64,000 nucleotides of DNA from NCBI RefSeq assembly GCF_002127325.2, contig NC_035436.2, positions 84,441,716 to 84,505,715 on the forward strand, given 5' to 3'. Of the stretch, positions 22,495 through 34,562 are shown in pieces (the first letter of the stretch is position 1; each line of letters starts with the position of its first letter). The notes under the pieces are model-generated. The model was not told where the DNA came from and made no database searches. It worked only from the letters and a program-made list of their open reading frames with translations. The translations under genes and the position numbers were made by a program. Source of the DNA: Helianthus annuus (Eukaryota; Streptophyta; Magnoliopsida; Asterales; Asteraceae).

Positions 22495-22539
22495 GCATAT
22501 TTAACAAAACTCCTTTATAAAAGGATTGAGTAATAAATG

Positions 22540-22672
22540 GACCCATGAGATTTTAAATGGTTGAAGATATGAAATCCTCTCTTTAATTGTTTCATCTGAT
22601 TGTCTATGCTTTCCTTCAAGATCGAACAACGAATGTTCAGTTTCTTGGAGCATTACGTAAAGGCAGAAGAGG
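22540..22672 (-). pseudogene. Kinesin-5-like stalk fragment captured in HEL1
   Basis: The minus-strand frame reads LQETEHSLFDLEGKHRQ then SDETIKER. After a one-base shift comes FHIFNHLKS. From memory of the family this matches the coiled-coil stalk just after the motor of plant kinesin-5 (ETEHSLFDLEE...TIKEKEFLISNLLKS). There is no motor domain, the frame is shifted and a stop follows, so it is a broken gene piece. Helitrons are known to pick up host gene pieces. Confidence 0.5.
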
Positions 22673-23729
22673 TATGTTTCTTAATGTTAGGAAAATGGAA
22701 ACATAATGCTAAGCTTTAAAAAAGATAAAGAAAACGTTAAACATACACACAACATACCTTTGTCTTCTCAATCTTCTCAATTAAATTTGCAGTGACTAAC
22801 TACTGAAAGCTATAGAGTTCCTGCAGCTCCATATTTCGTACTATACACAGTGAGAAAACCAATATAAAAAACAAATTTAACCAAAAAAAAAAAAACAAAA
22901 AATAGTGAAAATTTGATGACTTGATTATACCTTACCCCTAGATTCATTATCAAGTTCCATGTTGTCTGTTTTTCAGCCATTTCCTGCATTAAGTTGTTAA
23001 AAAAAAAGTCACAAAATTTCAATAAAAATAAAGAGAATAACAATTTCAATCATGCTAACTGCAAGTTCATGAAAATTTATCTTTTTTTTCTTCTTCTACC
23101 TAAAGATAGCTATCTTTGTGTATGTAAATTCAATTGATCTCTCGAGCAGCATATACCTATGGTCAACCAACAGTTACAAACAATATACAGATTGGTAAAC
23201 AAATGAAACGATTTCAAATAGATTCGCAGAAAAAAAATATTAAACTTCTAATTTTAACATGTGGAACCGATGAAGCGCTCATACCTGTTGAAATCAAATG
23301 AAAAGAGCCAATGATTCATGGATGGATGAATGGTGAGAAGAGAGAACACAGAGCTTAATCGAACCACTGAACAACAAAATCATAAAAAAAAACTTTCAAA
23401 AGAAAATTTGTTAGTGTTGAAGAAACATAGCAAAAATCTATAACTGGAGGCGATGATCAATGGAGGACAACAGATTTGGGAGCGGCAACACTTGTAAAGG
23501 TTTGAAAAGGAATGTTTAACGATGAAACGGATTGAGATAAGCCAGATGGGTCAGATCACTCGTGGTAGTATTCCAGATCTTCACTTTAGGCGGCAAAACC
23601 AACTGTGATTGCTTATTTCACTACCATGTGTCCCCCATTTGTTTTGATTTATTAAATAGTATAGAGGTATAGATTAACAAACGAACATGAAAAATAAAAA
23701 AAACAAAACAGACAATGTGTGATACTTAT

Positions 23730-25341
23730 CTAGTATTTTACCCGTTTTTTGTACGGTTTAACAATAACCCATGAATCACTTAAGAAGTGTGGGTTTCCCT
23801 TTGCCAAAATTTCTTTCACAGTCTCTATAAACGTAGCAAAAACAAACATCCTTCTTTTGCTGGTATCGGATCTTCACATCTTGAAACGGTCTAAACATAA
23901 ATGAAATCATCAAAAACAATATTTCATCATTGAAACAAAGTTATAAACCAATTACAAATACGAACATTACATATTAGCGTCAATTACCTGATGTAACCGG
24001 AACATCTTCATAGAATAAATATGATACCAACATTTTAAATACAAAACCAAAATTTAGTTAACCACTTCTCGAACCTCTGGTTGTAGCTCAAGTGTCCCAA
24101 ACATGGCTAAACATCCCATTGAATATCTCCAAAGTTCCTGCAAGTAACATATTTTTAGTGTTAAATTATCACCAAACTGGTTATTAGATAATCTTAGAGT
24201 GTGACAATCAATCTTTTGTTTAAAAGTAGGTTATATAAACCAAATATTAATAAAGGTTTTGGTGGTACTAACCTCCAATCACCAGGTTCATGTTGACTTC
24301 CACTAATGTCTGAAGTCACAAGTGTTGCCTTGAGATATCTTGCCACTTTGCATCTGTAAAAATTTAAAATTTGAAGTTGAATCATGACCGGAACATGAGC
24401 ATCTAGAAGTCGTTAGAGTTAAGTCATTCCTCCATTAGACTTAATATGTCGTGGAAAACAAATAGCTCTGCTCTTACCATATCAAACAGAAAAAAATCAT
24501 GGAAAGGCCCGGTAAAATGAAAATTCTATCACCTGATAAAGATGCCGCGTCATTCGTCAAATATCTCTGAGTTTTCTAGACAAAAAACTACACATGGCTG
24601 AAAAATCAAAACAAAATTCTTTGAAAGACCAACGAAAAATAAAACCCACAAACTCAACATTATTTAAAATCAAGAAACCATAAAAACTAATACATAAAGA
24701 ATTAGCGGATCAGTTGACATCAACAACAACATAGAAACCATATAACAAAGTTAGGGTTTTCTAATAGCAAGAAAAAACTCACATACAAAGGTGGAATCCA
24801 AGTTACCGTTCAATGCAGAACTCTTGATAAAGAATTAGCAACTTCAATAAATACACAAATTACAACAATAAACGGGTTAAATCCGCATATAAAAAACAAT
24901 TAGCGGATCCGTTGACAACAACAACATCATAGAAATCATACGTCAAAATTAGGATTTTCTAATAGCAACAAAAAAAACCAAATACACAGGTGGAATCCAA
25001 CTTACCGATGCTTGAATTTCGAAGTCTGATGATGAAGATAAAACAGAGCAAGCTTCTTCAGTCATCGTTTGAAACATCCGATTAAAAGCAATAATTTGTA
25101 TATAGGCCGTAGAATTGGAAACGGTTCCATAATTTCCTAAAAAAACTTCCGATAATTGATTAAGTTTTCAACCTACCATATATAATCCAAAGACACATTG
25201 AATGAAGAAAGAGACGGCCAAGAAAATTGAATGAAAATAGAGAGAGAAGGAGAAGGGCGCCTAAAAGCACAATTCTCTGGCCAAAGAGAATAGCCACATC
25301 AAAGTCAAATAGTCAACACTATTTTGCTTTAGTATAAGAGA
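23730..25341 (-). mobile_element. HEL2: short non-autonomous Helitron in tandem with HEL1
   Basis: On the minus strand it starts TCTCTTATACTAAAGC at 25341 after host A and ends CTAG at 23730, with a small hairpin (CCGT...ACGG) eight bases before. The base after CTAG is A, not the usual T, so the 3' border is less sure. It lies in the same orientation as HEL1 with a 56 bp gap. Exon-like blocks occur at 24273-24353 and from 24137 downwards. Confidence 0.55.
24061..24353 (-). pseudogene. Exon-like blocks in HEL2, source gene unknown
   Basis: Minus strand: block 24353-24273 is preceded by TTTTTACAG and followed by GTTAGT. Its frame reads CKVARYLKATLVTSDISGS then QHEPGDWR. A second block from 24137 is preceded by ACTTGCAG and one of its frames reads ELWRYSMGCLAMFGTLELQP. 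In the frame of the first block a stop appears soon after the junction, so the pieces are broken or my borders are wrong. I do not recognise the gene. Confidence 0.35.
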
Positions 25342-27046
25342 TAGATTCTTGTAAAATTTAGTCTTTACAACTTGTAGGATGATTTTTCTAAAAATAATTC
25401 TTTTGTATTTTTGTTGTTACAAACATGTGTCTAGCTTTGATTAAACACTCAAAACATGATTAGTTTCTTTAAAAATCATGATTATGTAAATCTTGTAAAT
25501 AACTTTGGTTTCTTGAGAATTTTTATTTTGTAATCATTCATCTACAAGTCTTATAACATGTATCCATCATCATCATACACAAAAACATCTTCATTTTTCA
25601 AGTTCATGTTCACATAAAGGATGATCATTTTGATTTTCACAAGATTCATCCTCTCACTTGCTAGATCATGTGTTTAATCACAATCTAGCAAGCTTCTTAT
25701 GATGATCAACATCATAATCACAAGAAATCAATCATCAAGTATCACACACACACAAAAACAACTTAGATTCTTATGTTATTTAGCTTTATGTTAGTGATTA
25801 TCTTGATGTTTCTTTATGATTCTTATGTTTAACCACTTACATCATCTTTTAATCATCAAAATAAGATGTAAAATCAAGTTACAAGAGGCTTACTACTAGC
25901 ACAAGGCTAGGGAAGAAATCAAAGATGAAGAAGGTGATGAACAAGGTGGATAAAAGCTTACGGTGGAGGTCCTTCAAGCTCCAATGCTTCCTAGCTTCTT
26001 AATCTTGCTTCTTGCACCTTAGAATCACCTTGGATTGGTTGACACTAAAGTGAAAATGGTGGGATTGTGGGTGGTGGTTGGCGGCCAAGAACAAGAAGAA
26101 GGAGAGGAGAAGTGTGAGTGTGAAGTGGTGAAAATGAGTTAGTGTGAGGGACTTGTGGTTCTTAAAAACAAATTCTCCAACATACATTTGTCTAGTGGTT
26201 TTTGTGTTTCAAAAGAGATTAGCAAATCAAAAAAACAAATGGGAAAAATCAAGGTGGTGGCCAACCTTCATAACCGTCGTCAAGGGGGGCGGGGGGTATA
26301 TGGTTGGATTTCAAATGTTAGTTGGTTAAGTTAGTTAGTTTCTAAGTGTAATGTTTAGTGTTATAAGTGTTTAGAGATTATAGGATGTAGTATGATGTTC
26401 GGTGACCATAACTAGCTCGGAAATATTAAAACAATGCTTCTAGTGAAAATTTGGTGTTTCGGGTAGTGTCCTGTTATTCGGTTGGTTACCGGTTCGTTAA
26501 GGTGCTAAATTACGCAGTTTAGTGTTCTTTATGTTCCCTTTTGTGACAGTTTTGATTCCCGACTCTTAGGAAGGTATTCTGGACCATTAAACCATAATTC
26601 TGCATTATATTGTGTTGTTAAAAAGCTGATTTTTGCTGAAATATGCAGAATTCTACAAGTTTGTGTGAGTTTTAGGCACTTTCCGGCACTTAAACTATCA
26701 CTAGGAAGACAGTTTTATGATCCTTACTTCCCTACACACTATACTAGTGTAATTCTTGGTTTCGGGCTCATTCTGTGTCTTAACATCATGTCTATCTGAG
26801 TACTGAACTCCCGTCAGTACTCCTAGTGTGTCTGATAACTGTGCTAACTTTGTTTTGTGCACTAATTAAATCATATTGTGTTGCATGCAATAATGAGAAA
26901 TAATCATGTAACATGTAATGCGCTTGTATGTATTTGACAATAATTAGAAATCATTCATGCCATTAATTCAAAGCAAGCACATTTATTAAAGCACAAATTA
27001 CTGTTTAACAGGTACGAAATTACATGGAAAATTGACGGTTGTCACA

Positions 27047-28680
27047 TTTTATTGTGATAATAAATATTTGTTTGTAAGTATCAAACTCGGTTTCTAACAC
27101 GGATGCTGAAGATTTTTGGAAAAGGCAAAAAACGAGCCATATATTGCGAAAACCAAGCACCGGAACTAGTACGGGGGATGAAGAGCTGAAACGTCACATG
27201 TTTCAAGAAGAATCACCAGGCCGCGTCGCACGACCAGGAAGAGAAGTCCTCTCCGTGTGACACAAGGAGGCTATATTTACCTGGTTTGACTTTCTTATGC
27301 CTGTGTCACGCACTCACCACATCTTAAGCTCCTCGCGCGACTTGAGGGCTATTTCCCACAGATGTTTTATAAATTTGTTAGGGTTATGTTATAAGTTGTA
27401 TATCTTGATCATAATAGAAAAGAACTCATAACCTTACGAATTAGAAGAATCCATAGACGAATTTGGAGCTCAAGAAACTCAGGAAACGAATATTTCGAAG
27501 CAAGGAATCATATAATTGAAGAAGCAAGGCACGAGAACGAAGAATACTAGGTTCCATCTTTCCAATTTCATGTTTCTCATACTTTTCATCTTTCACCATG
27601 AATTCTACTCTTGAACTTTGTGTTTTGGTTGTTATGACAATGATGTTAGGCTAATTTGCATGAACTACCTAGGTTAAGATGAATATGTGTTAAAGTTTTG
27701 AATTTTATCCATATTATAAACTAGTTTTGGATTTGTCTGTAAAAGTAAAGACTTGGTTTCATTCATTCGATATGTATGCATACTGTTACTTGTTTGATGA
27801 ATGTTTAATGCTGCACATGTTCCTAGTTGAATGTCTTTCATATAATAGGTGTGTGTTAGATCATTGACCACGTGTTCGTGTTTTTTATGGTTAATTGGCC
27901 AATACACTAGAGAAGTAATATCCATGAATCAAGTAGGTCTAGGTGTTCTACTAATCTTAATAACCGTGAAGTGCGAGATTGTCGGTATGTCTAGGTTGGT
28001 AAATTGCTAGGTTTAGGTGCTTTATTAGAAGTCCGACTTAGTTTCCTTTCCAATTCTTGCTTATCGAGTTGAATCAGGTTTCCAAGTTACCCTTGATTTT
28101 CACACCATGAGGTAGATTATCGAATAAGGGTACTTATTTAGAACAATTAGAAAACCATGATGGATTCTAATAAAACCGATAATTTAACAGGCTATTAGAG
28201 TACCATAGGTGTCTTCTCGAGAAGGGTCGAGGGACATGTTCGATTTCTCAATAAGTTTAGTACTTTATGATCCCGGTTCCATAACAATTAGTGTATGGTA
28301 GAAATCTAACTGATAACATATGGGATTCTAACCTAGGTAGTCATTTTATCAATATATGAGTTAAACCCAAGTTCCAAGTCGCGTCTTAGTTCGATTAAAT
28401 TAGTTAATCTTTATTTAGTTGCATTTTAGGTTATTAGAGAACCCCCCTCTCAAAAGATAAAAACACTTTAGTCGTGTCAATCAAGAGGTCTAGTGAGTCT
28501 AGTTTACGTAATCAAAAGAATCTCGTGGGTTCGATTTCTGGACATACTTAGCTATCCTAGGGTCGATCGGTTCACTTATCTATTAGTAGTTTAGTCTAGT
28601 TTTAGAGAGTCTATAGTTTAACTTAGTGCCTAGATTAGGGTCATTTAGTTAATAAATATTAAACTACTTTTAGCACATCA
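27047..28680 (+). repeat. ATH2: 3' part of an Athila/Tat-like LTR
   Basis: It ends TTTTAGCACATCA, whose GCACATCA is the exact inverse of TGATGTGC, the start of the ATH1 LTR. A word cluster (27218-27348) precedes a TATA box (27368-27373), the same order as in ATH1, so it lies in plus orientation. The 5' part is cut off by TEK2 at 27046. After 28680 comes hAT coding sequence, so this is a 3' or solo LTR. No ORF of note. Confidence 0.65.
27218..27373 (+). promoter_or_regulatory. Word cluster and TATA box of ATH2 LTR
   Basis: GC-rich words CCGCGTCGCACGACC (27221-27235), CCGTGTGACAC (27253-27263), TGTGTCACGCAC (27302-27313) and CTCGCGCGACTTGAGG (27332-27347) are followed by TATAAA at 27368. Confidence 0.5.
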
Positions 28681-30067
28681 TTGCCACTAAAAGAAAAGGT
28701 CGATCCCGAAGCTACTATAGAAGCTTAAACACTTAGAAGATCACGGACCATACGGCTAGAATAGGGAAATGGGGTTCCCTTTCTTTCCACCAAGCCAAAA
28801 TATGAAATGCTTCAAACTCATTAGGAAGCATTGTTGATAAAAAAAAACCCGGTACCTTTATACCTTCCGAGCTCATTATTTAGGGTTTCGCCACACGATC
28901 GTTTACAATTTTCGTTTCTCAAGTTATTACATAAATTCAGCTCAGAGTTCCCTTTTGAGCTACTCTCTGGTCCTAAAGCCATTGCCTCGTATATAGTTGA
29001 TTTGGAACCATATTTTGTAAAATAGTTTAAACATTTGTTAAATTTATCAGTTGTTTTGTATAAATAAGGGGTGTTCATCATTTAAATTTAAATCCGCACA
29101 AATATCATTAGTTAACATTTTCAGCCATTAGTATTTACACATGGGTTTAATGTGGCGACACAAGTAATTACAAGAGGCATCTCTTGAAAATATTTTTAAA
29201 AATTTTTCAATCATTGGAACTGTCATTTTCTTATAAACTTCGCCTTCAATTTCAAAATCAATTTTCACACATCAAATACAGTTGTTTAAGTACCAAACAA
29301 CTAGTGGGATAATAAATCCCCGATAAAATTATGGTTGTGGTTTTGAAAACGTGAAGAAATTCGGTTAATTTTTCATCACCATAAAAAACTAAGGGTCGAA
29401 AAACCATAACGAAACTGGTTGTCCCTAGACTGTCATAATACATTTCTAAAGTTTCTCTTTGTTGTACCGCACTATCATACATTCTCCAAGTCGAATTCCA
29501 CCTTGTGGGCATGTCAAAATTCGGTCTGAAACATGGTTTTTCCAATTGTCTACTTAAGGTTTGATATACGGTATATATTCTTTTACCATCATTAAAAACG
29601 TCACCTAACGTTACCCTAAAACCTTCTGTTGTTTCTTTTATTTCTCGAAACCACAAGTCCGTATTGCCCAACCAAATTAACGATGTGTGCAATATTAGAA
29701 ATTACCACTTCAAATAGGAGAATGTTTAATATGTAGTTTTTGAAAGGCCTTTTTATTGTTTGAGGCGTAATCAAAAGAGACATAAAATATTTTTTTGACT
29801 AATTTTAAAGTTGAAATTACTTCATCTAAAATATAAAATAATTTTCCTCTAGTATGCGGGTATTTGAATACATCAAATGCAATTATAGGCTTCATCATTT
29901 TCCACGTATGTGGATCAATCCAATGTGCGGTAACGAAATGATACGATCGTGGTAAACCATTAGAACCCGATCAAACATCGGTAGCTAATTAACTTGGGTA
30001 TTTAAATTTTCAAAACCTATAATTAATCTTTTTTTGTGTCGGCAAACATTTTTAAGCAATGACGTAT
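28681..30067 (-). pseudogene. hAT transposase, broken and truncated at both ends
   Basis: Reading on the minus strand, 30067-29710 encodes the region with RSYHFVTAHWIDPHTWKMMKP and SFDYASNN (usual DNASNN). 29692-29258 holds FDMPTRWNSTWRMYDSA, typical of plant hAT proteins, and 29081-28821 the linker with ELGRYKG. After a frameshift FHILAWWKEREPHFPILA (about 28805-28752), the hAT C-terminal dimerisation motif, is followed by SIVASGSTFS up to 28681. There the ATH2 LTR cuts the gene. TEK3 cuts the other side at 30068, so the N-terminal BED finger is missing. Several stops and frameshifts show it is dead. Confidence 0.8.
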
Positions 30068-33000
30068 TGTCACACCCCTTTCTAAGGCGGAAGCACGAGG
30101 TGTGACCTTGAAAGTTTCTCATTGCATACAAATGGTAAACATACTACATGATCATAAAACAAACTCCGAGATGCCATTGACATTAAATATTCAAAACAAA
30201 ATTTAAGTTTAGTGTTAACATCGCAACATAGATAATTGTCTGAAAAGTTTACAACTTATTTCAAAGACCAACATCAAGGTTTTGATCATTATATCACCAC
30301 ACGGGATGGGATATAACCACCAAACCCCACAAAATAGGCATATGAGTCTTGACACAACGTAACTAAAACATAAACGACATCCAGGAGCAAGAGTGAGACC
30401 GCACGCACATCCACTTTCGTTACCTGAAATACATGTAAGTTTTGGAAAATCGTCAACATAATGTTGGTGTGAATTCATGCAGTTTTGTGTAAAACATTTA
30501 AGCATTCGTTGTAGAAAACATGGTATGTAATTGTACTGGAACAAGTATTTCTATAAATGTAAGGAATACGAGATCGCTAATGGTTCGCGAGGCCACTAAC
30601 ATATGTAACGACATAGGAAGCATCCAAACCATATGCATTTTTACTTCTCGATTCACGACTAGAGACACAAAAGCACTCTTGGTAAAAGTGTGGCCAAGAG
30701 TGTGGCAGCCTAAAACCCATTAGATCTAACATTTTGTCCCGCGGTCTAGGTATATAGTTTGATTAATGGTGCTTATGGCACCCTATTCGTGACATGATCT
30801 ATAGTATCATTCCTTAGTTTTGTATTCAACATACCATAGTACATGTATTTTCCCCAAGTTTAGAAGACAAGTAAAGGTTTAAAAGTGGGGACATGAACTC
30901 ACAATTTTGCGTATCCTGCGTCGTAAACTTCACCGGTTGGTTTTTGTAGTGTCGTGACCTATACGTGTTCTATGTATGTTAGTCACTAGACTTGTATCAC
31001 ACAAGTACAAGTCACCATATTTTGCTTATGTATATGTTCTTTGTACGTTCATTCTTTGGGAGGGTCGTGCCCTTGTTTGTCAGGTCTTGCCCGTTTGTCA
31101 TGTCTTTACACTTTGAATATGTATTGTTTATTTGTATGTATATATTTCACTTCTCAAATATATATTCGTTTATGAAGTCTTTGTCAAAGTAAGAAGTTGT
31201 TAAGAATAATTTATATTTTTAACTTTCCATGATGTTACTTATATCATTTTCCCAAAAATAAATATAAGTATTTTGTGAAATAATATTCTCAATATTATTT
31301 TTGTACAAGTATACTTAGGAAAGTATACTTGTATTTTATGTAAATATTTGTGTATTTTGTACTATTCACCAAAAATCAATACTTTGATTTTTATTACTTT
31401 CCGGAATTATATTTCTTAAAAATAATGTATTTTTTTAGTCTTGTAGGAAATATATATATTTTGCCATGTCATAAAATATATATAATCATTCTCGTTATTC
31501 ACCCGATTTTGTATAAATTCCATTACTTGATAATGGTTATATATATTTGTCCAAAAATATATATTTAAGTCCATAAGTGTTCATATATTGTCCAAGTTCA
31601 ATAATACGTTAAGGAATATATTTTTGTAAATATATTTTCTTGTATTTGAACATGTACTTCCTTGTGAGGAAATTTGTATACTCGTATACTTATGTATTCT
31701 CATGTATTTGTATGTGTATTTTGGTATTCACACTCCTTGGGAGTATTTAGTGTATTTTCAAGTTTCTAATACACTACTACATATAATACACATAATATAC
31801 ACTTAGCACAAAATTTGGTGATCACTAAATATATATATTTTCCCTAAAAATATACATAATATAAATTTTTACTTGAAGAAATCATCATTCCTTAACTTTA
31901 AATTTTACACAAAAATTAGGGAAACCTTGGTAAATATTTTTAGGTGAATTTTTAGGGAATAAGTTTCACCACAACTTATTTTTCTAAGTGTCAAAATTTT
32001 ATAAAAATTTTGACATAGTTTCCCCTAAAAATGGAGGTTTCCCATGTTTTAAAAAAATGTGTTTATTTTCTTTTCAACACCAAAAACAATTTTCAATAAT
32101 AATCATCAACAACATACACTAATTTCTTCATATGAAACATCTTGGTGAACTTGATTCTTGTTAAAAATGTGTAGTCTTTTAGACCTACACTTTACATACA
32201 AGGATCTTTTGAAATCAAGTGTTCTTGTAAATTTTTAACCAACTTTTTATGAAACTTTATTTTACTAACCAACTTACTCATGAGTTTTATGGTCTCAAAG
32301 TCTTGAAAATAATGTTGTTAAACTATTTTTATGTTCATTAGAAAGATCACTTTGTTCAACATCATGTTTCACCATGGATCTTTCAAGATCCATGCTCAAC
32401 ATCTTTAGATCTTTCATAAACAAGCTTTATGTTAAACTTTTAACAAACTTTTCATGGGTTTATGTTTCAAAAATTAGTTTACAAACACTTTATTATTTCA
32501 AGATTACAAGTTTATGCATAAAAATTCATATTTCAAGTTCACATAATGCTTCTTATGTTCATCTTCAAGTTTAACCATGGATCTTTCAAGATCCATGCTT
32601 AAACTTGTTAGATCTAGGCTTCTAACAAGCTTAATATGCGGGCCCAAGTGTGGAGGAGCGGGCTATTTTGTATTTGGAGGCCCAAGATCGTGTAACAAAA
32701 GGGGCTTCACTAAAGTGGCTCTAACTTGGGCTACGGGGGTCCGTTTCGGGCGTGCGACCAGGCGAAACGAACGTGAGAACGAGCTCCATCTTGTTGCAAA
32801 CGCCTATGGCGATTTGGGTCATCGTCCGGGCCAAAAAACGCTTATTTCCATGAGTTATTTTATGTTTTGTGTTTTTTAGTGGGTTTTTTGGACTTTTATT
32901 TTGTTCTAGTTTTTGGCCCAAGTGTGTTTTAGGCCCATTTTCGAATTTCAGTCTCTATTTATATGTTGCTAAAGCTAATGAAAAGTGCAGACTTGAATTT

Positions 33001-34468
33001 TGACACAATCAGTTTTTCACTTCAAATTCCGTACCTTTTGGGTGGAATCTTGGGGGTTGGGGAAGAACACACGGGTATTCTATGAATCAACGTGTTTGAT
33101 CTTCGTTTCCGTATCACGCGCTACATCACTTAACATACTTGATCTAAATATAAACACAAGATATAACATCAATAACTTTATTACATACAATAAAAATTAA
33201 TATAATCACTTGTTTTCTTCATGAATATGTTAGATCTTCTCATTTTTAACTTTAAAAGTTTAGTTGTTTAGATGGTGAGACTTGTACATAACATAAACAT
33301 GAACTATTATAGTGATCAAGAAGCTTACTACTAGCTCTAATATCTAGGGAAGTGGCACAAGAATGTTGAAGATGAATATGGAAGAAATCTAGTGGTTAAA
33401 AGCTCCAAAGTGAGGTCCTTCAAGTTCTAGCATTTCAAGCCTCCTTAGATAGCCTCCATACACCTTCTAGTGACCACGGATTAGTAGTTTGAAGCTTGAA
33501 AAAGAGGGATGTATGTGGGTGTGTTTGAGCCAAGACCAAAGGGAAGGAAGGAGGAGGTGTTTGTGCTTTAGAAAGTGATGAATGATGAAGGTGTAACCTT
33601 GTGGTCCTTATAAAGTTCTTTCCAACAATTTTCTTATTTCTTGGTTAATATGTTTCATAAACTCTAGACATATCACTTAAAATTTTGAAATAAAATCCAA
33701 CATGTGGTACCCATGTCCCAACCGGTTATGGGGGGGGGGGGTGCATGGTTGGTTTTCAACTCAGTTAGTGATCTAGTTAGATTTCAAGATAATTAGTTAG
33801 GGTTATATGTGTTATGGTGTTTTAGGATGTGTTATGATGTTCTAACCCCATAACTTAATAACATAAAAACAATGCCTCTACTTAAATTTTGATGTTTCGG
33901 GTAGTGTCCGGTTGTTCGTTTCGTTACTGTTCGTTAAAGTGCTAAATTGCGCAGTTTCACTAAGTATGAAGCACCTTTTGTGACAGTTTAAATTCCCGAC
34001 ACTCTGTAAATTATTCTGGACACTAAATCATAAATTCTGCATGAGATTTTAGTGTTAAAAAGCTGTTTGTAGCTGATTTATTGCTGATTTATACAGAATT
34101 CTGCATTTAAAGTGAGTTTCGGGTGTCTTTTAGTGCATAGTTTAGCTTCCGGAAAGTTTATACGTTAACCCTTGTATCCACACTTGGTTTTTAATGTATT
34201 TTAAATGATGGACCTATTCCTAGGCCCTAATTCTATTTTCTGACTGCTTTCTGCAGAAATGCTGACACAGTGTGTCTTACCGGTGAGTTTACCAGTCTTT
34301 CTGACTCAACGCTTAAAGTAATGCATAAAGCAATATTTGAAGTATAAAACATGCATGAATTCTATGTATGGCAGGTAATCACATAATGTTGACGTTTAAG
34401 CACATAATTACAGATAATAAATGATATTAGAATAGTACGGAAATTATCGGTTTGTGCCAGTTGTCACA
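30068..34468 (-). repeat. TEK3 3' LTR (left copy)
   Basis: 4401 bp, TGTCACACCCC at 30068 to GTTGTCACA at 34468. The first 2.5 kb align with 52125-54661. There is no gene: 31200-32550 is AT-rich, a poly-G run lies at 33730-33741, and a minus-strand TATA-like box is near 33608-33615. Confidence 0.88.
32607..33130. promoter_or_regulatory. GGCCCA-rich promoter-like block in TEK3 left LTR
   Basis: GGGCCC or GGCCCA boxes at about 32640, 32679, 32832, 32918 and 32931 precede TATTTATATG at about 32955. It may be a remnant of another LTR, but I found no clean ends or duplication. A 100-residue frame across it (32577-32879) resembles no protein family I know and is not counted as a gene. Confidence 0.3.
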
Positions 34469-34470
34469 GT

Positions 34471-34503
34471 CTCCCCCCGTTAAAAGAATTTCGTCCTGAA
34501 ATT
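34471..34503 (-). promoter_or_regulatory. TEK3 purine tract and adjacent hairpin motif
   Basis: Minus strand: AATTTCAGGACGAAATT (34503-34487) and then AACGGGGGGAGAC, directly followed by the LTR start TGTGACAACTGG. Same order as in TEK1 and LARD-C. Confidence 0.85.
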
Positions 34504-34562
34504 CAGGCTGAGTTATCTCCCGCAGGAGCTTTCTCAAACAGATGGGGGTACTTGCCTTTAAA

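Larger units (their letters stand above)
20360..23673 (-). mobile_element. HEL1: non-autonomous Helitron with gene fragments
   Basis: On the minus strand it starts TCTATACCTCTATAC at 23673 with host A before it, and ends CTAG at 20360 with host T after it. A small GC-rich hairpin (CGCG-AAACT-CGCG) lies about 10 bases before CTAG. These are Helitron end rules (5'-TC, 3'-CTRR, insertion between A and T). No Rep/helicase is present in 3314 bp. It holds a piece that reads like the stalk of a plant kinesin-5 (22540-22672) and an exon-like pair (22324-22494). Confidence 0.65.
13660..27046 (-). mobile_element. TEK2: Tekay-like element, 5' part (gag start, primer site, 5' LTR)
   Basis: On the minus strand the order is LTR (27046 to 14475), primer site (14471-14460), leader and start of gag (14085 to 13660). 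There ATH1 cuts it, and the rest lies before the window. The LTR is split by SOLO-F and two Helitrons; without them it is about 4.0 kb, close to the 4.4 kb LTR of TEK3, to which it is related. The sequence after 27046 is an ATH2 LTR. Confidence 0.8.
14475..27046 (-). repeat. TEK2 5' LTR, interrupted
   Basis: Element pieces are 14475-16663, 20231-20359 and 25342-27046. It ends GGGTGTGACA beside the primer site and starts TGTGACAACCG at 27046. The pieces resemble the TEK3 LTR, for example the AAGCTTACTACTAGC block near 25886 compared with 33322. I find no gene in them: the 15480-16660 and 25342-27046 stretches are AT-rich noncoding DNA. The five bases after the LTR are TTTTA; their partner would be outside the window. 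Confidence 0.78.

Noticed and set aside
20360..25341. One single 5 kb Helitron
   Set aside because: A clear second 5' start (23673) and a second 3' end (23730) lie in the middle, so two tandem elements fit better.
32577..32879. 100-codon plus-strand ORF as a gene
   Set aside because: Lies in a TEK3 LTR, matches no family I know, and starts in a repeated ATGGATCTTTCAAGATCCATG palindrome.
30068..34468. Large host gene promoter region
   Set aside because: The whole stretch is an LTR: it aligns with 52125 onward and borders a purine tract.
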